Shown here piece after piece: positions 14,301 to 24,445 of a stretch of 38,106 nucleotides of DNA. The stretch is from Lindgomyces ingoldianus (Eukaryota; Ascomycota; Dothideomycetes; Pleosporales; Lindgomycetaceae). Position 1 is the first letter of the stretch; each line of letters begins with the position of its first letter. The stretch is from NCBI RefSeq assembly GCF_010093535.1, contig NW_022985166.1, positions 428,870-466,975 on the forward strand, written 5' to 3'. Made by a program: the position numbers and the translations under genes. The notes under the pieces are model-generated. The model saw only the letters and a list, made by a program, of their open reading frames with translations. It searched no databases and was not told the DNA's origin.

Positions 14301-16345
14301 GAAAAAAATATATAATAAGTTATAGTAGTTTTAAAGGACTATTATCTTTAAGTTAGTGCGTTTTTAAAGAGCTAAAGCTTAGTCTATATTAAAAATTATA
14401 ACTGCGTAGATTTTATAATCTAGTTATTAAGCTAGAGTTATAAATAAGGCAGGTTCTATATAGCAGATGTCTATCTGCTGTTTAAGTTCTAGTTTATGTT
14501 TAAATTAAGTAAGTAAAGATTTCTTAAAAGCTTTTTTTTTTTAAGTTTAAGTAGTTATTAAATTATTTTATATAGCTTATCTTAGTAAAAGGCCTAGCTT
14601 ATTAGCCTTACTTAAGTAGTTCTTTTCTAAGTTATTAAAAAGTAAGTCTAAAAACCTTTTATATTAAGTGCTACTTAGGTGTTATTTAGGTGTAAGTATA
14701 AGCATATATTTTAGCATTAAAAAGAGTTAAAGTTTAAAACTTACTCTTAGTAATTAAAGGCAACTTTATGCTAATATAGCTATAGTTGTTTTAAGATTAA
14801 GTTATAACATTTTATATTTATTACATAAAGCTTAATCTACTCCTTATAGTATTAGTAAGTAATTATAATAGTTGTAGTATAAAAGATAAAACCTTTTTTA
14901 AGTTATTTTCTATTAAATCTAGTTAAGTAAATTATTTAAGTAAGTAGTGTTAATTAAAAATTTAGTTTATATGCTAGTTCTTTATTAATATAACTTATGC
15001 TATTTACTTCTAAGTTAATAAAAGCTTATATTAAGGCTAATATAGTTTTTTATTATAAATATATAAAAATATTAACTTAGTACTTCTAGTTATTAGTAGG
15101 GGACTTAGCCTATAAGTTAGTAGAGATCTAGTGTTAAATTAGTTCTAGAGAGTAACTTAGCCCTAAGATAAGCCTTTTTACAGGCTCCTACTACTATAGC
15201 TGCAGCTATGTTAAGAGTAGTAAAGGGGATTAAAGCTTAAATATAAGTTAAAGCCCTTATAAAAATAAAATTAAAATAGTAAAAATCTTTAATAAGTGCT
15301 AGCAGCGCTACTTACATAGACTTAAAAAAGAGAAATAAAGTAGTTTTAAAAAATATAACTATGCTTACTGCACTTAAAGCATTAACTTTTTTTTTTTATA
15401 ATTTTTACACTTTTTAGAACTAACTAAAGCATAATTTAAATTAATTTTTATTATATTAGGGTCCTTATTTACAACTGCGCTAGTTTAGGGGTGTATTAAG
15501 GCTTATATAAAGAGAAACTTTATGTTATTATTATAAGTAGTAATTAAGTTTACATACATGTTAAGGTTGTTTAGAAGGGGTTTTCTTACTATAGCGCGTT
15601 GTAGTTTAGTTAAAAGAGAGTTATATAAAGCTGTAATTAGACCTATTTTATTTAGGCCTATATTAAATGCAAGTTAGTAGAACTTAGTAAAGTGTAAAGT
15701 AAAGCTTTTTTTTATTATTATAAAGTGTTTAAGTAACTTAAAGCTGTTAACTTTTTATTTAAGTTTTTATAAGTTACTTATAGAAATACTATAAATTAAT
15801 TTAAGTTAATAATATCTTTATCTATTAGTAAGTTAATTAAGGCTATTATATTATAGTTAAATTAAAAGTAGGCATATAGTAACTAAAAGTGTTTAAAAAG
15901 AAATTAGTCTATATTTCCTTTAAGTTTATATTAAAGCTTGTGTAGGAAAAAAAGTAGGTCTTTCTATTTTCTATTAAATAGTAAAGGATTAAGAAGTTAG
16001 TTAGATTTTATTACTAAGTTAAAAAGGTTATAAGTTATAGGCAGTATTAAGTAAAAAAAAGTTAAGCTATCTTTAGACTTCTAAGTAAGCTTTAAGGCTA
16101 GTAAGTTCTTAGTTTCTACTACTATAATAAAAGTTAAGGTAGAAATAAACTACTTAATAATATAAAGCTATTTTTTAAAGTTCTTTTAAAAAGCTTTAAA
16201 GCTTATAACATAGCAGCTTTTTTATAAAGTAAGCACTTTTTAAAAAGTTTTTTAGCTTACTTTAATAGCTTAGAGTTATGTAAGTACTAAGCTTATTAAA
16301 TTAAATTTAGAGGCTATTCTTAGCTAGAGTTTTAATATAACATAA

Positions 16346-16663
16346 TGTTATAATTATGCATAAGTAAGGTTATAGAGCTTTATAGAAGTCTAGTTTAATT
16401 ACTATGTAAGGTATTATAGTAAGTATAAGATGTTATGTAAAAAACAGGAAGGTTTAAAAAGAAATTAGTAATTAAATACTTAGCTTAAAAGTCTAAGCGC
16501 TTTAAGTATAAATTAAGCCTATTTTAGGTTTAGTTAGTGTTAAGGCAGTTTATGCTTAAGTTTATGTCTGTGTTGTGTTGTGTTTATGTTAGACGTGCAC
16601 TAATAATACTCTAGTACGCGTCTGATACAGTTATGTCTGGGATCTGGGGAGGATACTGTGACA
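16346..16663 (-). repeat. gypsy B LTR, right copy (5' LTR)
   Basis: 318-bp partner of 11,000-11,317, starting TGTTATAATTATGCATAAG (mutated) and ending with the well-preserved GATCTGGGGAGGATACTG-TGACA. CTAAG follows. Confidence 0.95.
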
Positions 16664-19480
16664 CTAAGTTATGTGTGCATAGTCTTTTAGGCTTTTAATT
16701 ATTATTATTCTCTAGTTAATAGCAAAGTTATGTGTTTTAAGCTAGTTATAGCTTAAAATTATGTTATACTTACTTTTTAATAAAAGTATGTTTATAGACC
16801 TCTAATTTCTAGTATTTAGAGTTTTAAAGCCCTTTTTATATGTCTTTAGGTTAATTTATTTTTTACTATATTTAATTAAAAATGTGTTAGTAAGAGTTAC
16901 CTTAAATAAAACTTTTTTTATATAAAAAAGATTTTTTTATTTATCTACTTAATTCTTGTCTAAGGCTGTAAAAGTGCATCTACTATTAATAAAAGCTAAT
17001 CCTAACTGTCTCTTATAAGTAAAGGTAGTAGTTAGACTGTGCCTAGTTCCCTATTCTACTATAACTAGAACTAATATATTATAAAGGACTTTTTTATTTA
17101 AAAAAGAGTAAAGATTAATATTTTATAAATTATTATTAAATTTATCTTTTTTTTTTATAAATTTAGTGTTTTTAGTTATAATAGTTAGCTACTTTATACT
17201 TAACTATAATTCTTAACTAAGTAGTATAATGTTAAATAATTTTTCTTTTTTACTACATTTTACTAAAAGTAGTAAAACTTATAGTTATTTTATTTTTTAC
17301 ACTTTATCTACTTTTTTTACTTATAAGGAGAGGCTGTCTAATAAGTGTAGCAGTTTATAGTTTTATAGGTAGAGGCTGTCTCTTACTATAGGCATCTATT
17401 ATAGTTTTTCTTTTATATAGGCTACTAGCCTAACTAGTGTTTGTTATCCTAATGTTTTACACAGTAACACTGTGTATATTAGTACTAGGGGTATAGATAA
17501 TTATTAGGTCTATGTAGCGTGTTAAAAGGGCTCTTTTAAGTCTACTGTAGGTATTCTTGTGTTTATACTAGCTGTACAGGGTGCTTTTTTTATTAGTAGT
17601 TGTTAGTGCTGTGGGCGTTACTTCTGTAGAGTAGGCACTGTCTGTAGTTTTGCTGTATTACTAAAGCCTTCCTGCTAATTATAAGGCTTAGAAGTGGTGT
17701 TTTAGGTTTTCTAAGTACTAGTTTTAGTACTTTAAACCTAGCAGGTTTGCCTAGTTTTTCTAGTTTTTAGTTTCTAATTTTTATAAAAAACTACTATTAT
17801 TTTTATTTATTTATAATGTTGTACTTAACTTTAGCTATTTATTATATTATGTTAAACATAAAGTAATTATTACTAATGTTTATTTAGTAGAGCAAGACTA
17901 TATAGTAACTTAGATAGTTATACTATAAGCTGCACTTCTAGCATTTACATTTTTAAAACTATTAAGAAAGTTCTTTTACTAAAGTGCTAAAGGTTTAGTT
18001 TTAGAAAGGAAATTATTTCTTTTTTTTTAATATTTATAATATATTCTTAAATTTAAGTCTTTTTTTATATTTTTTAAGAATTATAAGGTCTTATAATACT
18101 ATGTTTAAACTACTAAAGTTTTAAATAACTACTTTCTAGTACACTTTAAAATAGTTACTTAAAAAATAGTTTTTTTTATATTACTAGTAAAAGCTGTTAT
18201 TTAATTTTTTTAATATTTCCTTATCTATAAGGCTGTATTCTGCAGTAATAGCTTTTATTATTATAGTAGTATTTTTATTCTCCTTCTTCTAGAAGTTTAG
18301 GTAGTTTTAGTAGAAATGTCTTACTTTTTTATAGTTTAGGTAGGCCTTATTTTTTAGCTACTTTTTTTATTTCTTTATTAAAAGCAGCTTATTATGTCCT
18401 AGAACTTAGCTCTTTTTAAAAAGAAAGCTTTATATATGCTTTATATAACTAAGGTCTATTAGTTTTTTATTATATTATAAAAGCTTTTTTTTTTAGAAAT
18501 AAACTTTAGTTTTTAAAAAGTTCTTTTTTATTTCTTTTTTTTTTTACACTCTTTATAATAGTTATTATAGGTTATTACTTATATAATAAAGTTTTTAAAA
18601 GTAGTTAGCTTATTACTATGTATAAATTTATCTTTTACTATTTTACTTAGTCTATTATAAAACATGCAGCAGAGAGCCTTTTAGTCTGTTTATCTACAGA
18701 TAGCTAATTATTCTCTAAAACATGCTGTGTAGTTCTAGACTAGGCTACTGCCCTACTTTATAGTATTTAGTTTATTAGCTATAATCTTTTTTTTATTTAG
18801 AGTTTTATAAATAGCTGTTAAAGCTTTTTTAAAGTTTTTAATACTACTAAACACTTTTTTTATTTTTAAAGTAAGTGCTGTGCTATTAGCTTTAAAGTCT
18901 ATCTAATTATCTATATAGAGCTAAAACTAAATTATAGAGAGGCCTTTTAAGTATAGTTCTATTTAGAATATTATTTCTGCATTAGTCTAAAATGCTTTTT
19001 TATTATATTACATATAAAAATAGCATTTTGTAAAAAATAAGTAAAGGTTTTTTAATAATTTTTTAAAAAGTTTTAAAAAAGCTAGCTTTAAAGTTTTTTT
19101 AGCTATAATACTTACTTTTTTTATTAAAATGTTTTAGATTTTTACTAGCTTTACTTATAGTTTATATATTTAATAGGCGTAACTAGTAGCTTTTTAAAGG
19201 CTTAAAGGTTTAAAAAAGTTTTATAATTTAATTACTTTTTAGTAAAAGCTAGTAACTTTTTATTAAAAGTTTACTAGCTTTTTTTATTTTTTTACTAATT
19301 TACTAAAGTTTCTTAATGTTATCTTAGATTATATTAATTTGTTCTGCTAAGATAGCTTTGCTTTAGGTAGAAACTTTTATAGATCTTAATAAGGCTACAT
19401 AGGCTATGTTAGAATTAGGGTTGTGTTAAGAGGTATTTATACTTTTTAAAAGGTAGTGTTTAATGCTATAATCTTTACTT

Positions 19481-21159
19481 TATAGAAGCACTTAGGTCTT
19501 ATAATATTCCTAAGAGGGAGTAGGACAGGGGTAAGAGGCTAACTAGTAGGGTGTACAGTCCTACGTACAGGCTAATAGGCTATTAGAGGGGAGTAGAGTA
19601 ACTAGATTATAGTTTACTTTTAATGCAGCAGTAAAAAAGCTAGGTTAAACAGTCTTATTAGATAAAATTAAAAGTATATATAGTATAAAATATATAGATA
19701 GTATTATAGCTTTTTAAAAAGCTAAATACTACTTAGTTTATATAAAGAATAAACTAAACATTAAACACATCTTTTAAAGGTTGTTTAATGCAGGAACTAT
19801 ATACATATGTTAGGGGTGCTAAGGGGAGCTAGTAGGAGCTTATAAGAGCCTACTAAAAAAAGCTTCTATAAGCTCCCTTAGGCTCCCTAGACTTATAGCC
19901 TGTCTTCTTATTAGACCACGCATTCCTCTATTACTGCGGGCAGCTATGCCGCCTCTGTGTCCTCTAACTAGTTTATAAGCGAGCCCTGTCCTAATCCAGC
20001 TAGATTGTAGAGCACTGCTAGTGGAGTTACGCTAGTCTAACTATAGACTGTAACAATAAGCTACTACTATAAGAAACAAAAAGTAATTTCTACTACTCTA
20101 CACATCTATGCTTAACGCAATTTTTAATAATGCTAAATTTAGTACTATTAAAATCTCCTGCTTCTGCTGCATAAATGCATCCTAAATATTAGTAAAAAGC
20201 ATAGTGTATAATTATAAAAAGGTAGCAAGAAGATCTATGTAATTCTAGCTAATAAGGCCTTAGGTTTCTATAAAAACAGTGTTTTTAAATAATTAATCCT
20301 GCACTATAACCTAATCTACTAGGGCACTGCGCAGAGAGCCTTCTTACTAAGGTGTATAAGATAGCCTATATAATAAGCCTACTACTTCTACTTTAGCTAC
20401 TTCTTATAAGTGCTAAGAAGCTTAAGAGCTATTAAGTAAAAGCTTTTTATTAATATTAACTTTATACTTTTTTTATAAATACTTTACTATATAGTTATAA
20501 CTATTAACTACTTTTATAGTGCTTTTATAATGTTGCTTATAGCACTAATAGTAGAGCTAAAGGTGTATAACTTTACTTTACTTCTTACATAGCATTAAAT
20601 CTGCTTTATAAAGCTACACTTTTAAGACTTTATAGTTACTTTTTATTATTTTTTTATTCTTTACTTAGTAACTTAATTATGTAGCTAGTAAAGCCTTTTT
20701 TAAATCTAATAGCTATATATTACTCTAGTTAATCTTAAACTTAGCGCTAGCATTATAATTACACTTCTTTAAGTACTTTTTTAATTACTTATTACTAGCA
20801 AGTAGTATAGCCTTATAAAATAAGCTAGTAGAGGTATTATAAATTACTTTTAATTTTTTAAGCCTTTAAGACTTTATAAGGTGTATAACAGTAACACTAA
20901 ATTAACTTAATAAGGCCTATAAGGCTATAAAGCGTGTAGATAAGTAATTCTATAATAAAAAGTAGTTAGTAATAGGCATTATTTTAATTTTAATAAGCTA
21001 TACTATTTAGATAGGTAAGTAAAGTCTTTTTTAAGTAGCTAAATTAGTGTTGCACATAAGATTTTCTACTAATTAGCCTTTTATAGCAGCTTCTTTAGCA
21101 AAGGCTTTTTAAAACACTAAATTAAGCTTTATAAACTATTCTAAAATGCTAACTATACA
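19481..21159. other. AT-rich DNA upstream of gypsy A gag, unassigned
   Basis: RIP-like sequence that should contain the 5' LTR of gypsy A, but I found no matching partner at the left end of the window. A less mutated patch lies around 19,900-20,050. A pair of inverted 15-mers, AGTAGGGTGTACAGT (19,545-19,559) and ACTGTACACCGTACT (21,241-21,255), match at 14 of 15 positions and enclose about 1.7 kb, the size of a Tc1/pogo-type element. I could not recover a convincing transposase from either strand. An imperfect hairpin lies around 19,815-19,890 (AGGAGCTTATAAG against CTTCTATAAGCTCCCT). Confidence 0.4.
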
Positions 21160-21275
21160 CTGTACTACAGACAGTACTTAGGGCAACAGCTATTGTACAC
21201 ACCAACAGAAGATTACTGTACGTTCGTACAGTCTAAATCAACTGTACACCGTACTCAGTACTGTCAGTAGTACGG
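21160..21275. repeat. Inverted repeat at the composition boundary
   Basis: The arm CTGTACTACAGACAGTACTTAG (21,160-21,181) pairs with CTCAGTACTGTCAGTAGTACGG (21,254-21,275) at 19 of 22 positions. Between them lies a perfect small palindrome, ACTGTACG-TT-CGTACAGT (21,215-21,232). The structure sits exactly where RIP-type DNA gives way to genic DNA. It may be the terminus of a DNA transposon or a fold-back element; no matching terminus is certain. Confidence 0.7.
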
Positions 21276-22234
21276 CCTATTGGGCACGCTGTTTGGGATA
21301 TTGGGGTTGTTGTTGTTTTTGATGGGACTTAGTTGGGAAGGTAGTCTACATCCTTGGGGAGTGCGCATGTGGCTTCAACAGTTGTGGTTGGGGACTTGTT
21401 GTTTGTGTGTTTGTGTGGGAGTCGTATGTGCAGTCGAAAGAGTCAGTTTGCTTCTTACCCCTTACCCCCTTTCTCCCATCCACAAGAACTCATGTCAGGA
21501 GTCTTAGGAAACAGCTTGAGCTGACCTAGAACCCCGTACCGATACACCTCCTCTGCGACCACCCCTGGCTCGTCCTCATCCTCCTCTAGTCCATCGGTGC
21601 ATCTGTCTATTGCATCTTCGCCGTAATATAGCCAATGATGGTAACAACTCTCTACGCAAATGGCCATCACATGTGGGCCGGCTGGGTCTCTGGGGTCGTC
21701 GACGCAGGCATCACGGCTGGCGAGATCCTCGCGGGCTTCTCAAAGAAAAGGATACACTAGGCGATCCGCGGCCTCTTCTTCACCGACAGCGCACTCCTCG
21801 CCACAATGGCAACATGTACACCCAACACACCTACACGAACAATCGTGCTGCTATTACTGGGCACAACAGCACTTGGTGCGAACGAATGTTTAGCGAGCGT
21901 AGCAGCAACTATTTGCAATGACGACTAGCGCGAACCGGCACTGCCCTCGGCGTCGGTGGCTCCTCACATCCCTTCTTCTTCCCTCTGCATTACACTCTAT
22001 AAGGCCGTTTTCTCCAATCGCCTCGCCACAACTATCCTTTAGCAACCCCCTCCCGTCCCTATCGCCGCTGGACTTCCTAGCATTTCTGTTCCAGGGTGGC
22101 TTGCGGTATATACATCTGGGGGATCAATTGATGGCGTGGAAGGTGCAACGCCGGACATTTTGGCGGTGGGGGGAGGGCGTATAAGTTCGCGAGTGGGGAT
22201 GCGGATCGAACGCTATTTTGACGACTGCATTTAA
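21276..22234 (+). pseudogene. TRI12-like MFS transporter, 5'-truncated pseudogene
   Basis: Translating the plus strand gives recognisable pieces of the fungal TRI12/siderophore-type major facilitator family in order: GLSWEGSLHPW (family GLxWGGxxYPW) near 21,330; then from 21,590 a frame with MMVTTLYANG, MATCTPNTPTRTIV, NDD-stop-RE (family DDQRE), a +1-frame GTALGVGGSS near 21,940-21,968, back to AVFSNRLATTI, and PVPIAAGLP. This frame carries TAG at 21,587, 21,629, 21,758, 21,926 and 22,040, then TAA at 22,232. The family has Gln at least at the 21,926 position, so CAG-to-TAG changes are likely. Frameshifts are also present near 21,360 and 21,940. The N-terminal half is missing, cut off at the transposon block. 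A glycine/glutamate-rich stretch to about 22,400 may be the old cytoplasmic tail. An intact relative would be a plasma-membrane exporter of toxins or metabolites; this copy cannot be functional. Confidence 0.82.
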
Positions 22235-22474
22235 TGGGATTTGTGTTGTTTTAGCCTGGTGGGCGCTGGATGCCGACGGAAAGTCGGCCGGAGAGGGGGC
22301 GGTGACTGTGGGGAAGGAGGGGTTAAGGGCGGAAGGGGGAGAAGAAGGTGTGAAAGGAGGTGGATGGGGAGGTTTAAGGAGGGCTTAGGAGAAGTGAGTG
22401 AGCCGGGAAAGGCAGACAGAGAAATAAGTTCTGATGAACTCAGCTTCGACTGCTGTTTGGATTTAAAAAGCTAA

Positions 22475-22800
22475 TTTCCTCATTTAGGTAAGACATTTAT
22501 AGGATTAATAGCTATTCTAAGATCCAGCGTAAAGCTAGTTAGGAAATTGAGGGATTGTTTGTCGTGCTACGTTTACGGCTCTTCGAAAGTGATTCACCGC
22601 CACAGGGTCCAGCGCCGTTGACCGGAAACAATACCAGTCACACAGGGTCCGATGACACAACAATAATAATGGCGTCACCTATTTTTGTTGAAAAATTAAT
22701 GGCAATAGAAACCTGACAGCCACGTAGGTCTGGTACTTTTCCTTCTTATTAACCCCAAGTCCCTAAACCTGTCGTTATTCTCAACTCCAAACTCTTCAAG
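22475..22800. other. Intergenic, presumed promoter of the 238-aa gene
   Basis: No gene seen. The decamer CACAGGGTCC occurs twice, about 40 bp apart (near 22,601 and 22,641). The 60 bp before the ATG at 22,801 are pyrimidine-rich on the plus strand, as is common for fungal 5' leaders. Confidence 0.5.
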
Positions 22801-23517
22801 ATGGACCCCGCGACCTTCATTGTCGGTCCATACAACTCCACTGCCCCAATCCCTGTAGGCATAACAAGACTACGTTTCTTTAACCTCGTTATCTTCGCAC
22901 AATGGATGCTCCAGCTTCTCTCCAAGCCCGAGGCGCAATACCAGGCTATATTAGGTCCTATCAGGCACGCGCTTTTACAGAACTGGCTTGAACCTAGTAC
23001 CTCACTCCAGCAGCTTCGAGCCGCCATCGGTTTCATCCGTTATATGCCGAACCTTCAAGATTTCGCTTTTGCAAACCTCCATCCGGACCCACGGCTGGTA
23101 GTCTATCACCGCGTTTACAGTACATTCACGCGGAATCTTCACCACTTCGTCCTTCATGCCGCAAATGAATACCTCCTCCAATGTGTGATCGATGGCCGAG
23201 AACCGCCGTTACGGTTTAAGGCTAACTTTGGCGGCATGTATTCGCGTAATTCTGGATTTCACCCTCATTTTGCTGCTCTTTGTGCGGAGTCTCTGGACAC
23301 GGCATTTGAGCGTGATCTCATTTGCGCCACTCTTCAAATATCCATTGCCTGGAGACGCCGACATGGAAACATGACTAGAACAACATTAAATGGGCGGAGA
23401 GCAGCATTGGATACGCGCTCCCAGCAAATTGAGGATCGCATCAGGGACTTCGACCCAAACAGTGAAAATCAGGAGCCAATGTCAAGCCAAAGGAATATTT
23501 TCGAGCGTGAGGGATAG
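22801..23517 (+). CDS. hypothetical protein, 238 aa
   Basis: A single open frame from ATG at 22,801 to TAG at 23,517 with ordinary codon use and no stops, beginning MDPATFIVGPYNSTAPIPVG. I do not recognise a family. It has no signal peptide and no clear membrane segment. It is rich in aromatic and His residues in the middle (around residues 95-125) and is probably helical, ending in a charged, disordered-looking tail from about residue 195 (RRAALDTRSQQIEDRIRDFD). The context before the ATG (CTCTTCAAG-ATG) is reasonable for fungi. It is the first apparently intact gene beyond the transposon block, 570 bp past the transporter pseudogene. It could be a lineage-specific gene; an intron near the 3' end changing the C-terminus cannot be excluded. 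Confidence 0.65.
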   Translation: MDPATFIVGPYNSTAPIPVGITRLRFFNLVIFAQWMLQLLSKPEAQYQAILGPIRHALLQNWLEPSTSLQQLRAAIGFIRYMPNLQDFAFANLHPDPRLVVYHRVYSTFTRNLHHFVLHAANEYLLQCVIDGREPPLRFKANFGGMYSRNSGFHPHFAALCAESLDTAFERDLICATLQISIAWRRRHGNMTRTTLNGRRAALDTRSQQIEDRIRDFDPNSENQEPMSSQRNIFEREG

Positions 23518-24445
23518 GCGTATTAAATGTCTGAATCTGGTCGGTTTGGGATTGCTTGAGACGAATTTCAAACACAAAATGTGATGCAGATGTATTGACA
23601 CCATCGAATACAACTAGCAAAAAAAGCTTTCAATACAAGCAGCAAAAATCCAGTTCATCATAGCACCTTGCTGCAAGAGCTCAATTGAATACTTTGGTAC
23701 GTGTTTAAATTACCAAATGAAGGTTATTAGCCTGTATCACATGTTACAGACCGTGGATAGAGTAGAGGGAATCTGGCCAAATTCTTGCTGGAATTAGTCA
23801 GGTTATTGAGCGGATGCTGAATTCAATCCCAGATCCGACCCTTGAAGATGTTGTTGATGTGCTGGAAGTTGCCCAATTAGGAAGCTCGCGATTTCTTTCC
23901 CCACATGAGCGCTATCCCGACATTGTGCCGCTACGAAGGCTGTTCTCCACGTTTCCCCGCGTCGAACCTTGTCGTTTCACAATGCGCCATACTAATAACA
24001 GTTCTCCTCCACCACTCCGACGTAATTTCGCTGCAACCGAATGAGGAGACATTGACAGCCCCAGATCTAGCCCGGTACCGAAGGGCACGAGGACATAATC
24101 TTTGCCCGCAGATCGACCAACGGCCATGCCCGTCGAGGTTACTGTGGAAGTGCCGGACAAATTTCCCACAGGTACTTAGCCTAACTGATGTCTGGTTCCG
24201 TTCATTAACGCAGGCTCAGCAGCTAGAAAACCTGGTTCTTGATCCTCTCTGCCCACATGAGCCGCTGAATCTTCGGCTTCTCAGCGTAATGATGAATAGA
24301 CTTTGCTAAGTGGATGGTTGGGATGTTCAAAGCGGAGCGGAGGCATCGATCCGCAATGGTACATAAGGGGAGGGATGGATTGTGTAGAGGTTTAGCGGTT
24401 GACCTTTTAGCCCTTATTTCGGGATTTCGTCGAACAGCTGTCGAG
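23518..24445. other. Intergenic before the GH3 gene, short unrecognised ORFs
   Basis: About 930 bp with several overlapping short frames on both strands, none recognisable. An intron-like unit lies at about 24,172-24,216 (GTACTT ... CTAAC ... AACGCAG), so a small or decayed gene is possible. I see no domain. The last part is the presumed promoter of the beta-glucosidase gene. Confidence 0.4.

Larger units (their letters stand above)
11000..16663 (-). mobile_element. Ty3/gypsy retrotransposon B, RIP-inactivated
   Basis: A 5,664-bp element with 318-bp direct LTRs running TG...CA, flanked by the 5-bp duplication CTAAG (10,995-10,999 and 16,664-16,668). On the minus strand, RT is visible near 13,787-13,743 (CTMYINNILIYSN for the usual YIDDILIYS, both Asp now Asn) and the integrase zinc-binding region near 12,669-12,543 (LPIRGHLGRGKTLNLL, then a degenerate YYWPGM-like stretch). 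Domain order along the minus strand (RT before integrase) is that of Ty3/gypsy. A polypurine-like AAGAAGAGGGG ends 3 bases before the left LTR on the minus strand, confirming orientation. It interrupts gypsy A between protease and RT. All frames are broken. Confidence 0.93.
1000..19480 (-). mobile_element. Ty3/gypsy retrotransposon A, dead and split by two insertions
   Basis: Oldest element of the block, in three pieces read on the minus strand. Piece 1 (about 19,480-16,669) has a gag-like segment near 18,710-18,560 (ALCCMFYNRLSK-type) and a protease near 17,060-16,690 (NIILSYNWLKTHNF, matching the ILGxxWLxxH region). Piece 2 (10,999-9,900) is reverse transcriptase: the KKKK equivalent of the VKKKDGS motif near 10,525, LVYLDNILIY near 10,212-10,181 (normally YLDDILIY, second Asp now Asn), then VKEFFRLLKY near 9,950. 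Piece 3 (2,674 to about 1,000) starts with RNase H (IYTDASLKAS near 2,550) and continues to integrase (FIIRLPLS near 1,785). Splicing out the copia element and one AGTAT copy leaves the RT-RNase H frame in phase. I could not place the LTRs; one or both may lie outside the window or be too mutated to see. Confidence 0.88.
1..21160. repeat. AT-rich RIP-mutated retrotransposon block
   Basis: This block is extremely rich in A+T and in TpA, contains no long open frame, and both strands are full of TAG/TAA stops. Wherever two copies of the same repeat can be aligned (the two LTR pairs described separately) the differences I see are C/T or G/A transitions, which is the signature of repeat-induced point mutation in Pezizomycotina. 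Conceptual translation of the minus strand recovers retroelement domains with Asp-to-Asn and Gln-to-stop changes. The block holds three nested LTR retrotransposons. It ends sharply near 21,160-21,280, where normal base composition begins. The left end lies outside the window; bases 1-95 are less AT-biased than what follows but carry nothing I recognise. Confidence 0.95.

Noticed and set aside
20100..20420. Plus-strand fragments slightly reminiscent of a pogo-type helix-turn-helix
   Set aside because: Too many stops and no clear catalytic motifs; I could not match it beyond guesswork.
23912..24309. Overlapping 85- to 134-codon frames on both strands before the GH3 gene
   Set aside because: No recognisable domain and no reason to prefer either strand; described only as unassigned.
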